Shown here: one piece after another, positions 55,012 through 64,000 of the stretch
Layout: the number at the start of each line of letters is the position of its first letter
How positions within the stretch are numbered: the first letter of the stretch is position 1
NCBI GenBank assembly: GCA_024760905.1
Contig: CM045733.1
Coordinates: forward strand, 16,007,501-16,071,500
Length of the DNA stretch: 64,000 nucleotides
Source of the DNA: Plotosus lineatus
Taxonomy: Eukaryota > Chordata > Actinopteri > Siluriformes > Plotosidae
Reading direction: 5' to 3'
Notes under the pieces: model-generated
Told to the model about the DNA's origin: nothing
The model's input: only the letters and a program-made list of their open reading frames with translations
Databases searched by the model: none
Translations under genes and position numbers: made by a program

Positions 55012-55634
55012 TATATTATTTTCATTAATGCTACTGTTGCTGTTTATGGTGCTTTTTCAACATACACCTCCTAAACTCTCACCATCTTTACTGTTCACTC
55101 TCCTGAACCTGATAAACCTGGAGATCCAACACTTATTACACTCTCTGATACTTGTAACACCATCTTTAGGCAAAATGGAAGTGATCTTCCAGCACTGAAG
55201 CTTTCCTCAATTGGTGCTCAGGACTTCATAAACAAACATGGTGATGGGGAACAAAATTATAATAACAGTAGTGTGAACAGCACACCAGCCAGCAGGACAG
55301 ACTATCCATTGTTTCCTATAAATTTACATGTCAGTTTGATGCCAGCCTGATGTCTCCATAGTTTCACGAGGAAAACCTTTCTGTCTCGAAAGAATACAGA
55401 ATAAGAAATTCTCGAAAGGCAGTGATGATTTTATCCAGCTGGCAAGAGGCCAAACAAGGGGGCAGACATCTATGAGTTGTCAAGCCAACTATGTTGTGTG
55501 TGATCATGCCACAGCTTGGGTGAATTTTTTTTTTTTTTTTTTTTTTTTTTTTGGGATGAGAATAACAAATAGCAGCACCTAGAAAGAAAAATAATTACCT
55601 GTTAGCAGAAGCAAAGCAAGCTGGCATCAGTTTA
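55012..55634. other. Unassigned sequence
   Basis: A T-run of about 25 nt near 55528; otherwise not recognised. Confidence 0.5.
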
Positions 55635-56274
55635 CAGTGATCTCTCGCTACTTCGTGCTTCAGTTTGTGTGGCTTCAGTGCATCGTAGGTTTTTCAAAAA
55701 TATTCATCGAAAAATAAAAAAAATAAGGAAATTAAACAAAAATAGGAGAAAAGTTAAGGAAAATACAGTACCACAAGACAATTCCAATTATGCAATAAAT
55801 AAATAAATAAAAAACACGTTTAATTGTTATTATAAGCATTTAGTGTTGAATAATGTGTATTTCTTCTTCTTTTACTTTCGGCTGCTCCCTTCAGGGGTCG
55901 CCACAGCAAATCATCCGTCTCCACCTCACCCTGTCCTCCGCATCTTCTTTTCTGACTCCAACGACCTTCATGTCTTCCTTCACCACATCCATAAATCTCT
56001 TCTTTGGTCTTCCTCGAGGCCTTCTGCCTGGTAGTTCCAACCTCAGCATCCTACTGCCAATATACTCACTATCCCTCCTCTGTACATGTCCAAACCATCT
56101 CAGTCTAGCCTCTCTGACTTTGTCTCCAAAACATCTTACGTGGGCTGTCACCATGTGTATTTATTGATATTATATACATATATACATGTACATATACGTC
56201 AGTCAGTGGGGTCGATCGTACTTCGTGGAAATCAGCAAAACCACCCATTGACCGTGAAAAGTGAAGGATCCCTG
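55635..56274 (+). mobile_element. Tigger-1 MITE split by RTE LINE end
   Basis: CAGTGATCTCTCGCTACTTC left end and AAGGATCCCTG right end beside TA. The RTE fragment lies at 55863-56152. The TA at 56275-56276 is shared with the next element. Confidence 0.83.
55863..56152 (-). mobile_element. RTE LINE, 3' end
   Basis: (CTT)n, TTTCGGCTGCTCCCTTCAGG and reverse coding sequence for MLRLELPGRRPRGRPKKRF-like residues. ATGTGTATTT repeats at 55853-55862 and 56153-56162. Confidence 0.92.
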
Positions 56275-56276
56275 TA

Positions 56277-57039
56277 CAGGGAGACCTCGGTTTACGACGC
56301 TGATCCGTTTTTCAAACGCGATGTAACCTGAATTTCAGTGTAAGTCGGAACATAACATAAAATATACTGAAAAGTACTTTATGTACAGTGCTATAATAAA
56401 ATGTAACAGTTAATGACATAAAAAAGTATTAAAAAAAAGAGAAAACAATTCCTTACCACAAGAATGGAATACAGTAAGGGAGGGAGAGACAGGCTCATTG
56501 TGCTGGAGAAGCTGGGGCAGGTGAGCCTGGAGTAGGAGATGCTCATGAGGTGGAGGGTACAGGATCTGTTGCAGGCCTCTCTCTACCTTCTTAAAATACT
56601 GCTGCAGGTTAGACTGGACAGAGAGCAACCTCTTCTCATCCAAGATCTCCTTGTAGCATTGCATCAAATCCATGATGCCTCGGGAAACCCTAGTGAACCT
56701 TTCCAAGTTGAAATCCTGAGCCTCAAAAGTTGCCAACGTTTGCTGCATCTCACGCGCCCGAAACTAGTTTGCGTTTGTTTACGTAACCGCGTAAGACATA
56801 ATGATGCGTAATATGACTGTACCGAGACTGAGCGAAGGGAAGCGACGCAGTCTTCCTCGGCCCACAACCACAACACAGCGTATTCTTCCGGCCTCGCGCG
56901 CCCGAAACTAGTTCGCGTTTATTTACGTAACCACAAAAGACGTAATGACGTGTAATATTATTTTTTATATTTTTATGGGGACACGTTTGTAACCACAAAA
57001 CGGTGTAAGTCGGGACTGGTGTAAACCGAGGACTCCCTG
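56277..57039 (-). mobile_element. Tigger-5 element, 763 bp
   Basis: CAGGGAGACCTCGGTTTACG left and reverse CAGGGAGTCCTCGGTTTACA right, TA on both sides. Near both ends the word TGTAAGTCGG recurs. GCGCCCGAAACTAGTT with TTACGTAACC occurs twice (about 56755 and 56900), showing an internal duplication. A possible transposase remnant lies on the minus strand. Confidence 0.82.
56410..56748 (-). pseudogene. Possible Tigger-5 transposase C-terminal remnant
   Basis: The minus strand has 112 open codons, with ARG-free, Leu/Gln-rich sequence such as MDLMQCYKEILDEKRLLSVQ and SNLQQYFKKVE. Short 'CYKEIxxEKR..SxQxxLxxFFKK' stretches occur near the C-terminus of fish Tigger transposases as I recall them. The catalytic domain is absent. 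Confidence 0.5.
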
Positions 57040-57106
57040 TACTTGAAATCACAAATTAAAGCCATTTGGATCGCCACGGTCTTGTTTTTATAAAGTTCTG
57101 CTTCAG

Positions 57107-57157
<51 letters not shown>

Positions 57158-57349
57158 TTCTCTTTTTCTCTCATATACATGTACGTATACGTCAATCAGG
57201 GGGTCGATCGTACTTTGCGGAAATCAGCGAACGCAGGGGGTCTCAGTCCCCATTAACTGTGGAAATGAAGGATCTCTGTACTTCAAATCACAAATTAAAG
57301 CCATTTGGATCACTAAGGTCTTGTTTTTGTAAAGTTCTGCTTCAGATAG

Positions 57350-57435
<86 letters not shown>

Positions 57436-57442
57436 TCTCATT
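57040..57442. repeat. Direct duplication (~80 bp + Tigger-1 end + (CT)n)
   Basis: TACTTGAAATCACAAATTAA ... GTTCTGCTTCAGATA at 57040-57110 recurs as TACTTCAAATCACAAATTAA ... GTTCTGCTTCAGATA at 57278-57350. Each is followed by (CT)n (57108-57148 and 57354-57440) and preceded by a Tigger-1 right end. Confidence 0.88.
57172..57277 (+). mobile_element. Tigger-1 right-end fragment
   Basis: ATACATGTACGTATACGTCA, GGGGTCGATCGTACTTTGCG and GAAATGAAGGATCTCTG. It is the duplicated partner of 56175-56274. Confidence 0.78.
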
Positions 57443-57507
57443 TTATCGGTACGCTAAAGATATTATGTTTCTCAAAGGCTCTCTAAGTGCCACAGGCTAT
57501 TGCCAAA

Positions 57508-57685
57508 AGTTGTGGCCTTTGGCAGACGCCCTTATCCAGAATGAATTACATTTCTACACCTAAGCTGTTAAAGGTTAAATGCAGCGCTCAAGAACCAACA
57601 GTGGCAGTTTGATGCTATTGAGGCTTGAACCTCTGACCTTGTATTGACCTCTGTATCAAAAGGCCTTCATCACTGAGTGACTGAC
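57508..57685 (-). mobile_element. SINE-E, minus strand
   Basis: TTTGGCAGACGCCCTTATCC is the reverse tail. GGCTTGAACCTCTGACCTTG is the reverse B-box region. Confidence 0.7.
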
Positions 57686-58088
57686 GTCTACCACTATATA
57701 TTTTGAGCTGTATATGAATGACTGTCCACCATTGTTGCGCTGCAGTTGACCGTTTTGTGGAAATGTCAGAGTAGCCCATGGTGTTTTGAGTAGTCTCTGG
57801 CTTTTTCCTTCCTTCAGCTCATTTAATTGACCGGATACTTTCAGTATATAAGGAGCACTAGGATTTCTGTATTAATGTGTGTGCACAGCTCTGCCACTCA
57901 TAACATGGTAAAATCTTACAGAAAGCAACGCAGAAGGAAGTTAATACAGTTAAGACAAAGACTGAGGGAGCCACTGGCAAAAAAATATGCAATGCACATT
58001 CTGGATTATCAGATGTTTTGTTTGTTTTTTTCCTGAAAAAAAAGCAAAGGAATGCAAGTTTACATGAGGTTTTAGGATCCCAGCTGAT
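57686..58088. other. Unassigned sequence
   Basis: No recognisable element. Confidence 0.5.
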
Positions 58089-58401
58089 ATATTCATTCAT
58101 TTTCTGTAACCGCTTAATCCTAATTAGGGTCATGGGGAGGCTGGCCCCCATCCCAGCCAACTCTGGGTGAGGGCAGAGTACACCCTGGACAGCTCGCCAG
58201 GCCATCACAGGGTGGAAACACGCAGCTACTGTTGTAGAAAGTCAGCAATGGTTCTTTTATATGAACCTCACACCATAGACAATGATAGACACGGCCGGCC
58301 TTTGGTAACCCAGTTAGCTGCACTAGGGGGACGGCAGTGACAACCGCTGACAGTGGGGCTTGAACCCCCAACCTTCTGATCAGTAATCGAGTACCTCACC
58401 A
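58089..58401 (-). mobile_element. SINE-B, minus strand
   Basis: ATTCATTCATTTTCTGTAAC tail, CAACTCTGGGTGAGGGCAGA, body and reverse B box GGGGCTTGAACCCCCAACC. The A-box end is missing. Confidence 0.82.
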
Positions 58402-58402
58402 T

Positions 58403-58570
58403 TGGGCTGGTGGTTTAGTGGTTAGAGTGCGGGGCTCATGATCAGGAGGTTGTGAGTTCAAATCCCAGTTACTATGGATGGGTGACCTGCTCGGGGTGCA
58501 CCGCCCCCCTGATATAAAGACAGCTGGGGTGTGAATCCTTGTTACCCACAATCAATAATAAGTGGTATCA
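58403..58570 (+). mobile_element. SINE-C-like head with a short different tail
   Basis: GGGCTGGTGGTTTAGTGGTT, AGGAGGTTGTGAGTTCAAAT (B box) and GGGTGACCTGCTCGGGGTGC. The head resembles SINE-C but the 3' part differs. Confidence 0.65.
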
Positions 58571-59189
58571 AAAATCAATGGACATCAAAATCAACCATGA
58601 GGTAAAAATGTGGTAATTAGCTGTGGTTCCATTGCTTTTTTCTGCACAAAAATCAACTCCAGTGTTGAATATTCAGGGATGTTATGGAATCTGGATGGTG
58701 TTCTGTATGCATGCTGTGCCATTAACGGTGTTTTTCGTGGGAAAGGCTCTCTCACACAATCTGCTGCCAGATTGAACAGAGTAAAGTAGTTTCAGTGAAG
58801 TGAATAATAATATTTAAGTTGGTTGCAGGCAGCAGTATTATGTGCAATTAGATGAAGAACTTTGAATTCTCAGCTTCCTGTATATAACTTTAATGAATTC
58901 CTGTAGAGAGATGAAGTGTGCTCGATTTAACGTTGTTTTTGTTTCAGAATATAGCTTTTTTTTTTTTTTTTTTTTTTTTTCCCCTGTCAGGCTATTTATT
59001 TCACTCTGCCTTCCAGTTACCTCATGACCCTGACCAGACTGGATGGAAATTAGTTAAGTGCAAACTCAAGGATCCTGGCCTTGTAATTGGATCAGCAATG
59101 TGCTGATTCTCCAAAATTGCAGAAAAAATATACAATAATAAAGAGAATAAAATAGGCCTGTAGAAACCATTTTCTCATATGTTTCAGCC

Positions 59190-59248
<59 letters not shown>

Positions 59249-60268
59249 TTAATTAAAAAATAACAAAACCCACCACACAATAGAACATGACCACTTTCAT
59301 TATGTGGTAGCAAGTGAAATTTATGTGGAATGTTTATGAAGGATTTTTCTTTCACTGCAAACCTCTGCCATGAGGAACTCAGTAGAGACCCGGGCTACTT
59401 CAATTCTTTCCTTCTTTTCATGCAAATAGGAAAGAATCCACAAAATCCCTTATTCAGTTCGACTTGCTTACACAGCAAAATGTATAAAGGCATAAAAATA
59501 GGAACATTATTTTGCTAAAGGGTTTAGTTTGTCCCACGTTTTTGTGCCTTCTGGCATTTTTTCCCTTTCAGATTGCAGCCGTGTGATTGAAAATTGACTT
59601 CGCAAAAGGAAATTGGAAGCATTTAAACTCCATCTTAGAAATATTCAGCATGCTTTTCACCATGAATATAACCAGACAGCGGTATTCACATGCTTACAGG
59701 TACATCAGCACTGAAAAAAGTTAACCAGGCTTTCTATTCAGAGTTTAAGAGCATGTCCATGTTTTTGCTATCACAGTGAGTCAGACTGCTGTGACTCTCA
59801 ATTAGGAATCATGAGGCGGAACATACATTACCTGCGGGTTTGCCAAAACACACACAAAGAAATTTTAGAAAGACTAGAGTTGTGTAAAGTGTCAGATTAA
59901 CTTAAGTACCGAATCTGCTTATGGTAGAAACCACAAAGCCGTACCTTTTTCCTTGCACCTTCACGATAAAGCATATCTCTACCTCACTATTATATATATT
60001 AGCTTCTATCAGGGTAAAGAACAGTTCTGAGATATCAGGCACTGCATTTCTTGACATCTTCACTAGCAAATCTTTGAGGTAGTGTAATCCACATTGAGTG
60101 TTCAGTAGAGCCTGAAGCTCGAATGCAATTTAAATGAGCATCTTCAAAAAACTCAGAATAGGGATGCAAATATGGTCTGCCATGTGAGCGTATAACCTAC
60201 ATACACCAATTTAACTGAAACAGTAGGTGTGCAAAGCAGGGATCATTTTAGACTCAGCAGATCTTTTG
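58571..60268. other. 1.7 kb of mostly unassigned sequence
   Basis: A T-run at 58957-58980 and (TTA)n at 59189-59246. Flanking DNA is unique-looking and could include conserved non-coding sequence. No exon recognised. Confidence 0.5.
59189..59246. repeat. (TTA)n microsatellite
   Basis: About 19 pure TTA triplets. Confidence 0.94.
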
Positions 60269-60603
60269 TTCATTCATTTTCTGAACCACTTAATCCTAAT
60301 TAGGGTCGCGGGGAGGCTGGTGCCCATCTCAGTTGACTCTGGTCGAAGGCCGGGAACACCCTGGATAGCTCGCCAGGCCATCACAGGGCAGAAATACTCT
60401 GACGGCTATGCAGCCTTCTCTTGATGAAAGTCAGCAGTGGTTCTTTTACAGCTTCACACCATAGACAGTGAGAGCCATGGCCAGCCTTTGATAACCCATT
60501 AGCTGCACTCGGGGGACAGTGACAACCTTGTGGAGAGTGGGACTCGAACCCCCATCTTTGGGATCAGTGATCCAGCACCGTTAGCACCAGGTCACCACTG
60601 CCC
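60269..60603 (-). mobile_element. SINE-B, minus strand
   Basis: TTCATTCATTTTCTGAACCA tail, CAGCAGTGGTTCTTTTACAG body, reverse B box GACTCGAACCCCC and ACCACTGCCC at the head. Confidence 0.87.
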
Positions 60604-60984
60604 TCTTAGCATGATAAGCCCTCTTATTTTCATTATATTAAATAGTGTTAGAAATATAAAACAAACAAATACACACACACACACCATATTTCCGACATGA
60701 TAAGCACCCAGGGCACTTAAAAAATTCGGGTGGGTGGGCACTTATTAAAATGTTTACCAGAGGACTGGAACGGTAAGTGCTTATTAGCATCGAGGTGGAC
60801 AAAATGAATAATAACATAACAATAAAAGAGCTTTACCGGTATTTGTGTTATTCATTTTGTGGTATCAACCAAATTACTTCCATGAAAGCTGAAAATAAAC
60901 AGAAAACAGCATAATTTAAAAAAAAAAAGAAAAAAAAAAAAAGACCCTTTAATTTTCCCTCCCGGTGCTGTTCCTTTAAATATT

Positions 60985-61331
60985 TTGCTCACAGGACAAA
61001 TGCTCACAACCTTCATGAAAAAACAGGCATTTGCTCACAACATAACCCTAACCCTCAACCCTAATCCTAACCCTAAACCTAAACCTAAAGCTTAACCCTA
61101 GACCCTAACACTAACTCTAAATCCTAACCCTAACCCTAAACCCTAACCTTAAACCCTAACCATAATGTATAATGAGTTAATTTAGCATTATGTATTTATA
61201 AGAATAAATCATGTTCATAACATATTGTGATCTTTTTGTGTTATGCATGTATTAGAACAAAGAAAAAAAAGATGTTGTGAGCAATTGTCAGTTTTTTTCA
61301 TTAAGGTTGTGAGCATTTGTCCTGTGAGCAA
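60985..61331. mobile_element. Foldback element with telomere-like core
   Basis: Arms 60985-61041 and 61274-61331 are inverted repeats: TTGCTCACAGGACAAATGCT mirrors AGCATTTGTCCTGTGAGCAA. Between them, 61044-61160 is degenerate (CCCTAA)n. On the right the sequence continues to about 61359 with ATAGTCCGGTCAGCAAATGT, which may be the real end, so the left end would be truncated. It is absent from copy 1 of the host, which proves insertion. Confidence 0.85.
61044..61160. repeat. Degenerate telomere-like (CCCTAA)n
   Basis: About 19 hexamer or near-hexamer units (CCCTAA, CCTAAA, CACTAA, CTCTAA). They lie inside a transposable element, so this is not evidence of chromosome fusion. Confidence 0.92.
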
Positions 61332-61889
61332 TAGTCCGGTCAGCAAATGTCTGCGCACCAACTTCAGCACATGGCACTTGAACTAATCAAGACAAAGGTC
61401 AACTTTAGCACATAGCACAAAGCACGTGAAAAGCACATGGCCAGGAACGTCCTTAAATTTATGACGCTAGTGAGCAGTAGAATCAGGTGAAAGATACTTG
61501 TCATCACTTTCTGATAGGTCCATATCTGGCTCATCGCTCCATTCATTCAGCGCATCCCATAGTTTTGCTGTATCAGTTTTTAATGGTTCATCGGTTGTTG
61601 GACATTTACCAAGAGAACACAGCAAAATATTTTCCTGTTTTTAAAGCACGGCAGAACAATCAAATGTGTTGTTACTGATGAACATTATAGACATTCCCCA
61701 GTGGCAGGGGGTCTTGAAATACCGTGTAAACTCACTTTTACAGGCAGTGAGCGCCTCATTTTATGCTTACAGAGACTGAACAGAAGTTTGATTTACCATT
61801 TTGCTCCCAGTACACATGGGCGGTTATTAGACGTAAGATCAAAAACACCGGGTAGGGGGCTTATTGGACCAGGACACTTATTACGTCAA

Positions 61890-61893
<4 letters not shown>

Positions 61894-61920
<27 letters not shown>

Positions 61921-62020
61921 GAGAGCGAGAGAGAATTTTCTGAGTAGATCCTTCCGTAAGGGAGTGCTCAATACTTTTTTGAAGAGCAAATATAAGTAAA
62001 AATAAAAGGACAGGACAAAG
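61894..62020. repeat. (AT)n plus fragment of the hammerhead-linked repeat
   Basis: (AT)n to 61917, then TTTCTGAGTAGATCCTTCCG ... AAAATAAAAGGACAGGACAA. This is the reverse complement of 46829-46900, the outer arm and right flank of the palindrome. The ribozyme part is absent. Confidence 0.82.
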
Positions 62021-62024
62021 GCCC

Positions 62025-62200
62025 ATGTTGAATAAGCTCAGAGATGCCCATGATTGGCTGGTGATCTCAATGAATGATAGGGAAGTGAGTGTATGTCATT
62101 CCTCACTCCCGTGAGAGCTTGGCCAATTAACTCATGGACTCTCAGTCATGAACAGCTGTGGCATTAACCTGGATTCGAACTTGCAATCTCTGGGTACCTA
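62025..62200 (-). mobile_element. Possible tRNA-derived SINE fragment
   Basis: TGGATTCGAACTTGCAATCT is a reverse B-box-like motif, with no clear A box. GAATGATAGGGAAGTGAGTG and CTCAGTCATGAACAGCTGTG would be the body. Family not known to me. Confidence 0.4.
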
Positions 62201-62345
62201 TTTAATTTCCTACTTGCTTAGTTACCTAGTATTCTGCTTCTGCTTGCTTATTTATGCCCCTCCGGGTGAAAGCATGTACACGCCCCCTCGGTAATATTAG
62301 AACTTACAATTTCCTGGTTAATCTATAGCATTCTTAACACAAGTC

Positions 62346-62346
62346 T

Positions 62347-62427
<81 letters not shown>
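62346..62427. repeat. (CT)n microsatellite
   Basis: About 41 pure CT units. Confidence 0.95.
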
Positions 62428-62430
<3 letters not shown>

Positions 62431-62516
62431 TATATCTTATTTACCTGTTCTACATCTTGTTTTCGTTCTGTGTCTGTTTACAATAGCAATAAAAGACCAC
62501 ATAACCAGAGCAAACG

Positions 62517-62850
62517 GGGCAGTGGTGGCCTAGTGGTATAGGGCACAGGATCGCTGATCCTAAGGTTGGGGGTTCAAGCCCTAATCACCAAAAGGTTGTC
62601 ACTAGCCCCCCAGTGCAGCTAACTGGGTTATCAAAGGCTGGCCATGTCTCTCACTGCCTATGGTGTGAGGTTCATGTAAAAGAACCATTGCTGACTTTCA
62701 ACAAGAGTATCTGCAAAGCCATCACCGTGTTTCTGCCCTGCAATGGCCTGGTGAGCTGTCCGGAGTGTACTCTGCCCTCACCTGGAGTCGGCTGGGACGG
62801 GCGCCAGCCTCCCCGCTACCCTAATTAGGATTAAGAGGTTACAGAAATAG
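62517..62850 (+). mobile_element. SINE-B, full length
   Basis: GGGCAGTGGTGGCCTAGTGG head (A box), GGGGGTTCAAGCCC B box, body, and tail ATTAGGATTAAGAGGTTACA. Confidence 0.9.
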
Positions 62851-63711
62851 GAAACATTTGAAATTTGTTATGAAACAAAGGAAGGCGTACGATTGCCAGA
62901 GAAATAAAAATAATCTGTGAATGTTTACTGCTGTCATCATGCCTGGGGAAAGGTTCACTGACAGTCGTATACAGGAGTAAGCGAATGGTTTCAGAAAGTC
63001 ATCATGGCCGATTTAATTGTATTATCGTGAGATGGCCCTGTACTTCATGTTTATCTGATACTATGGGAAGTGAATGGTCCCCTTTAAGAAAACCTTCAAT
63101 TATTTCTCACCCAGGTCCCCTCAACACATTGTCCTGAGCTCCTATTTTCAGTTTGCTTATATTTACTTCCTTGTCCTGTCTCCACACCTTTGTTTCATCA
63201 TTGTAATTGTTCCCACCAGTTTCCTGTTTAATTCCATAATCCCGCTGTATTTTTATACCCTCTTGTTTCTTTGCAAAGTTTTGTATTATACTAATGTACG
63301 TAGCGAAGCCTTCTGTTCCCACAGACCCTTTCCTGTTTCCAGTGTCTTAGATTCCATATTATATCCCAGTTTGGCCAGTAGCCTGTTTCTCCAGTTTTTG
63401 ATTATGAATCCCCATTTCCTGAAACTGTCTGCCTGGTTCATGTCCTCTACCATTGACCAGAATGAGGCTTTTTGGCTTGCTCTTAATAAAAGCCTTGTAA
63501 CTATTCACGGAGGTCTTGCAAACATTCTCCAATGCATTACAATCTTACAAGAATAAATAACGGAAATGAAATTGTTATAAATCTAATTATTACAGTTTGT
63601 AATCACACACATAATCTTAAAATACCTGACGTGGCATTTTATAAATTAATGTACCGATTTTAAAATGGTAACGTTTAAAAGGACACGTGAAAAGTAAATA
63701 GGTACCCCTGA
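62851..63711. other. Unassigned sequence with a long plus-strand frame
   Basis: 63074-63556 is open for 160 codons, rich in Leu, Phe and Ser, but with no domain I recognise. The pyrimidine-rich composition (TTTCCTGTTTCCAGTGTC, TTTGCAAAGTTTTGTATTAT) looks more like retroelement LTR debris than a gene. Confidence 0.4.
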
Positions 63712-64000
63712 TTACAGGTAAAAAGTCCGTTGGGCTTTTTGTACCCCGAGCCTAGTGGCTCATCAGGTCGGTGCTTATCCCCGACTTCCATAGCGTGAAG
63801 CGATTAGGAGTTCAACTTCTCGTGGATGGGACGCTAGTTCGTCACAGGTTACCTTCACAGTACATTTTGCTGGTACCCATTTATACTGCTGGGTGAACAG
63901 AGGCACACTTGTGGTTGAGACCTTGACCAAGGGGTCTTAACACAGTGGGGGGTCTAACTGGGATTCAAACACACAACCTCCTGATCATGAGCCCAGCACC
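63712..64000 (-). mobile_element. SINE-C, minus strand, running off the window
   Basis: AAGTCCGTTGGGCTTTTTGT, GTGGCTCATCAGGTCGGTGC, TGGATGGGACGCTAGTTCGT and the reverse B box GGGATTCAAACACACAACC. The A-box end lies beyond base 64000. Confidence 0.85.

Larger units (their letters stand above)
60684..61893 (-). mobile_element. Pogo/Tigger-like element, copy 2, split by a foldback element
   Basis: GGGTGGGTGGGCACTTATTA (left), TTTAATGGTTCATCGGTTGT (interior) and GGGGCTTATTGGACCAGGAC (right) align along the whole length of 23387-24285. An AT array follows the right end. Confidence 0.68.

Noticed and set aside
61044..61160. Interstitial telomere as a chromosome-fusion scar
   Set aside because: It is the interior of an inverted-repeat element absent from the paralogous host copy, so it arrived by transposition.
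63074..63556. 160-codon plus-strand frame as a gene
   Set aside because: No domain, no splice or start context, hydrophobic low-information composition from pyrimidine-rich DNA.

Overview
The window looks like non-coding DNA of a ray-finned (teleost) fish. The evidence is the repeat content: V-SINE (DANA/mermaid-type) elements, a Rex3 retrotransposon, RTE- and L2-type LINEs, several TcMar-Tigger-like families, Charlie-type hAT elements, and very long (CA)n, (GA)n and (AT)n microsatellites. I found no host protein-coding exon, rRNA, snRNA or genuine tRNA gene that I can support. All tRNA-like promoters seen (A and B boxes) belong to SINEs. Species cannot be named from this sequence alone. Family names rest on recognition of ends and motifs, not on a database search.

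Names used below. SINE-A and SINE-B share one tRNA-like head (A box TGGTCTAGTGG, B box GGTTCGAGTCC) and about 200 bp of body, but end differently. SINE-A ends in the 3' terminus of the local RTE-clade LINE (...GCCGAAAGGAAAAGAAGAAGA); SINE-B ends in an L2-type tail (...AGGATTAAGCGGTTACAGAAAATGAATGAATGA). V-SINE copies carry a different tRNA head and the conserved V-SINE core. SINE-C (tail with CTGATGAGCCACTAGGCTCG) and SINE-E (tail AAGAGCGTCTGCCAAATG) are further tRNA-derived families. Tigger-1 to Tigger-5 are five families with CAGKG..-type termini flanked by TA.

Layout. 1-9.8 kb: SINEs, Tigger-1 copies and a decayed Tc1/mariner-like transposase. 9.8-13.5 kb: sparse sequence, then a ~770-bp purine-only GA array running into (GT)n, a hAT remnant and a SINE-C. 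14-22.5 kb: Tigger-2, an L2-type LINE on the minus strand with a SINE inside, long AT arrays, and one of two 411-bp SINEs. 22.9-28.3 kb: RTE ends and a hAT element that was hit by a 1.7-kb RTE LINE whose 560-codon reverse-transcriptase reading frame is still open. 28.3-36.4 kb: Tigger elements with transposase N-terminal remnants and a 5'-inverted Rex3 with intact target-site duplications. 36.6-46.4 kb: SINEs, a pogo-like repeat and a second hAT. 46.5-47.6 kb: a 112-bp-arm palindrome holding two opposed hammerhead ribozyme motifs. 49-57.5 kb: deeply nested V-SINE/Tigger/piggyBac/RTE insertions. 58-64 kb: more SINEs, a pogo-like element hit by a foldback element with a telomere-like core, and a SINE-C running off the window end.

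The elements work as a parasite community rather than as an operon. The RTE and L2 LINEs presumably mobilise SINE-A and SINE-B through their shared 3' tails, and Tigger and hAT transposases mobilise the non-autonomous copies. Target-site duplications let the insertion order be read at more than fifteen places.
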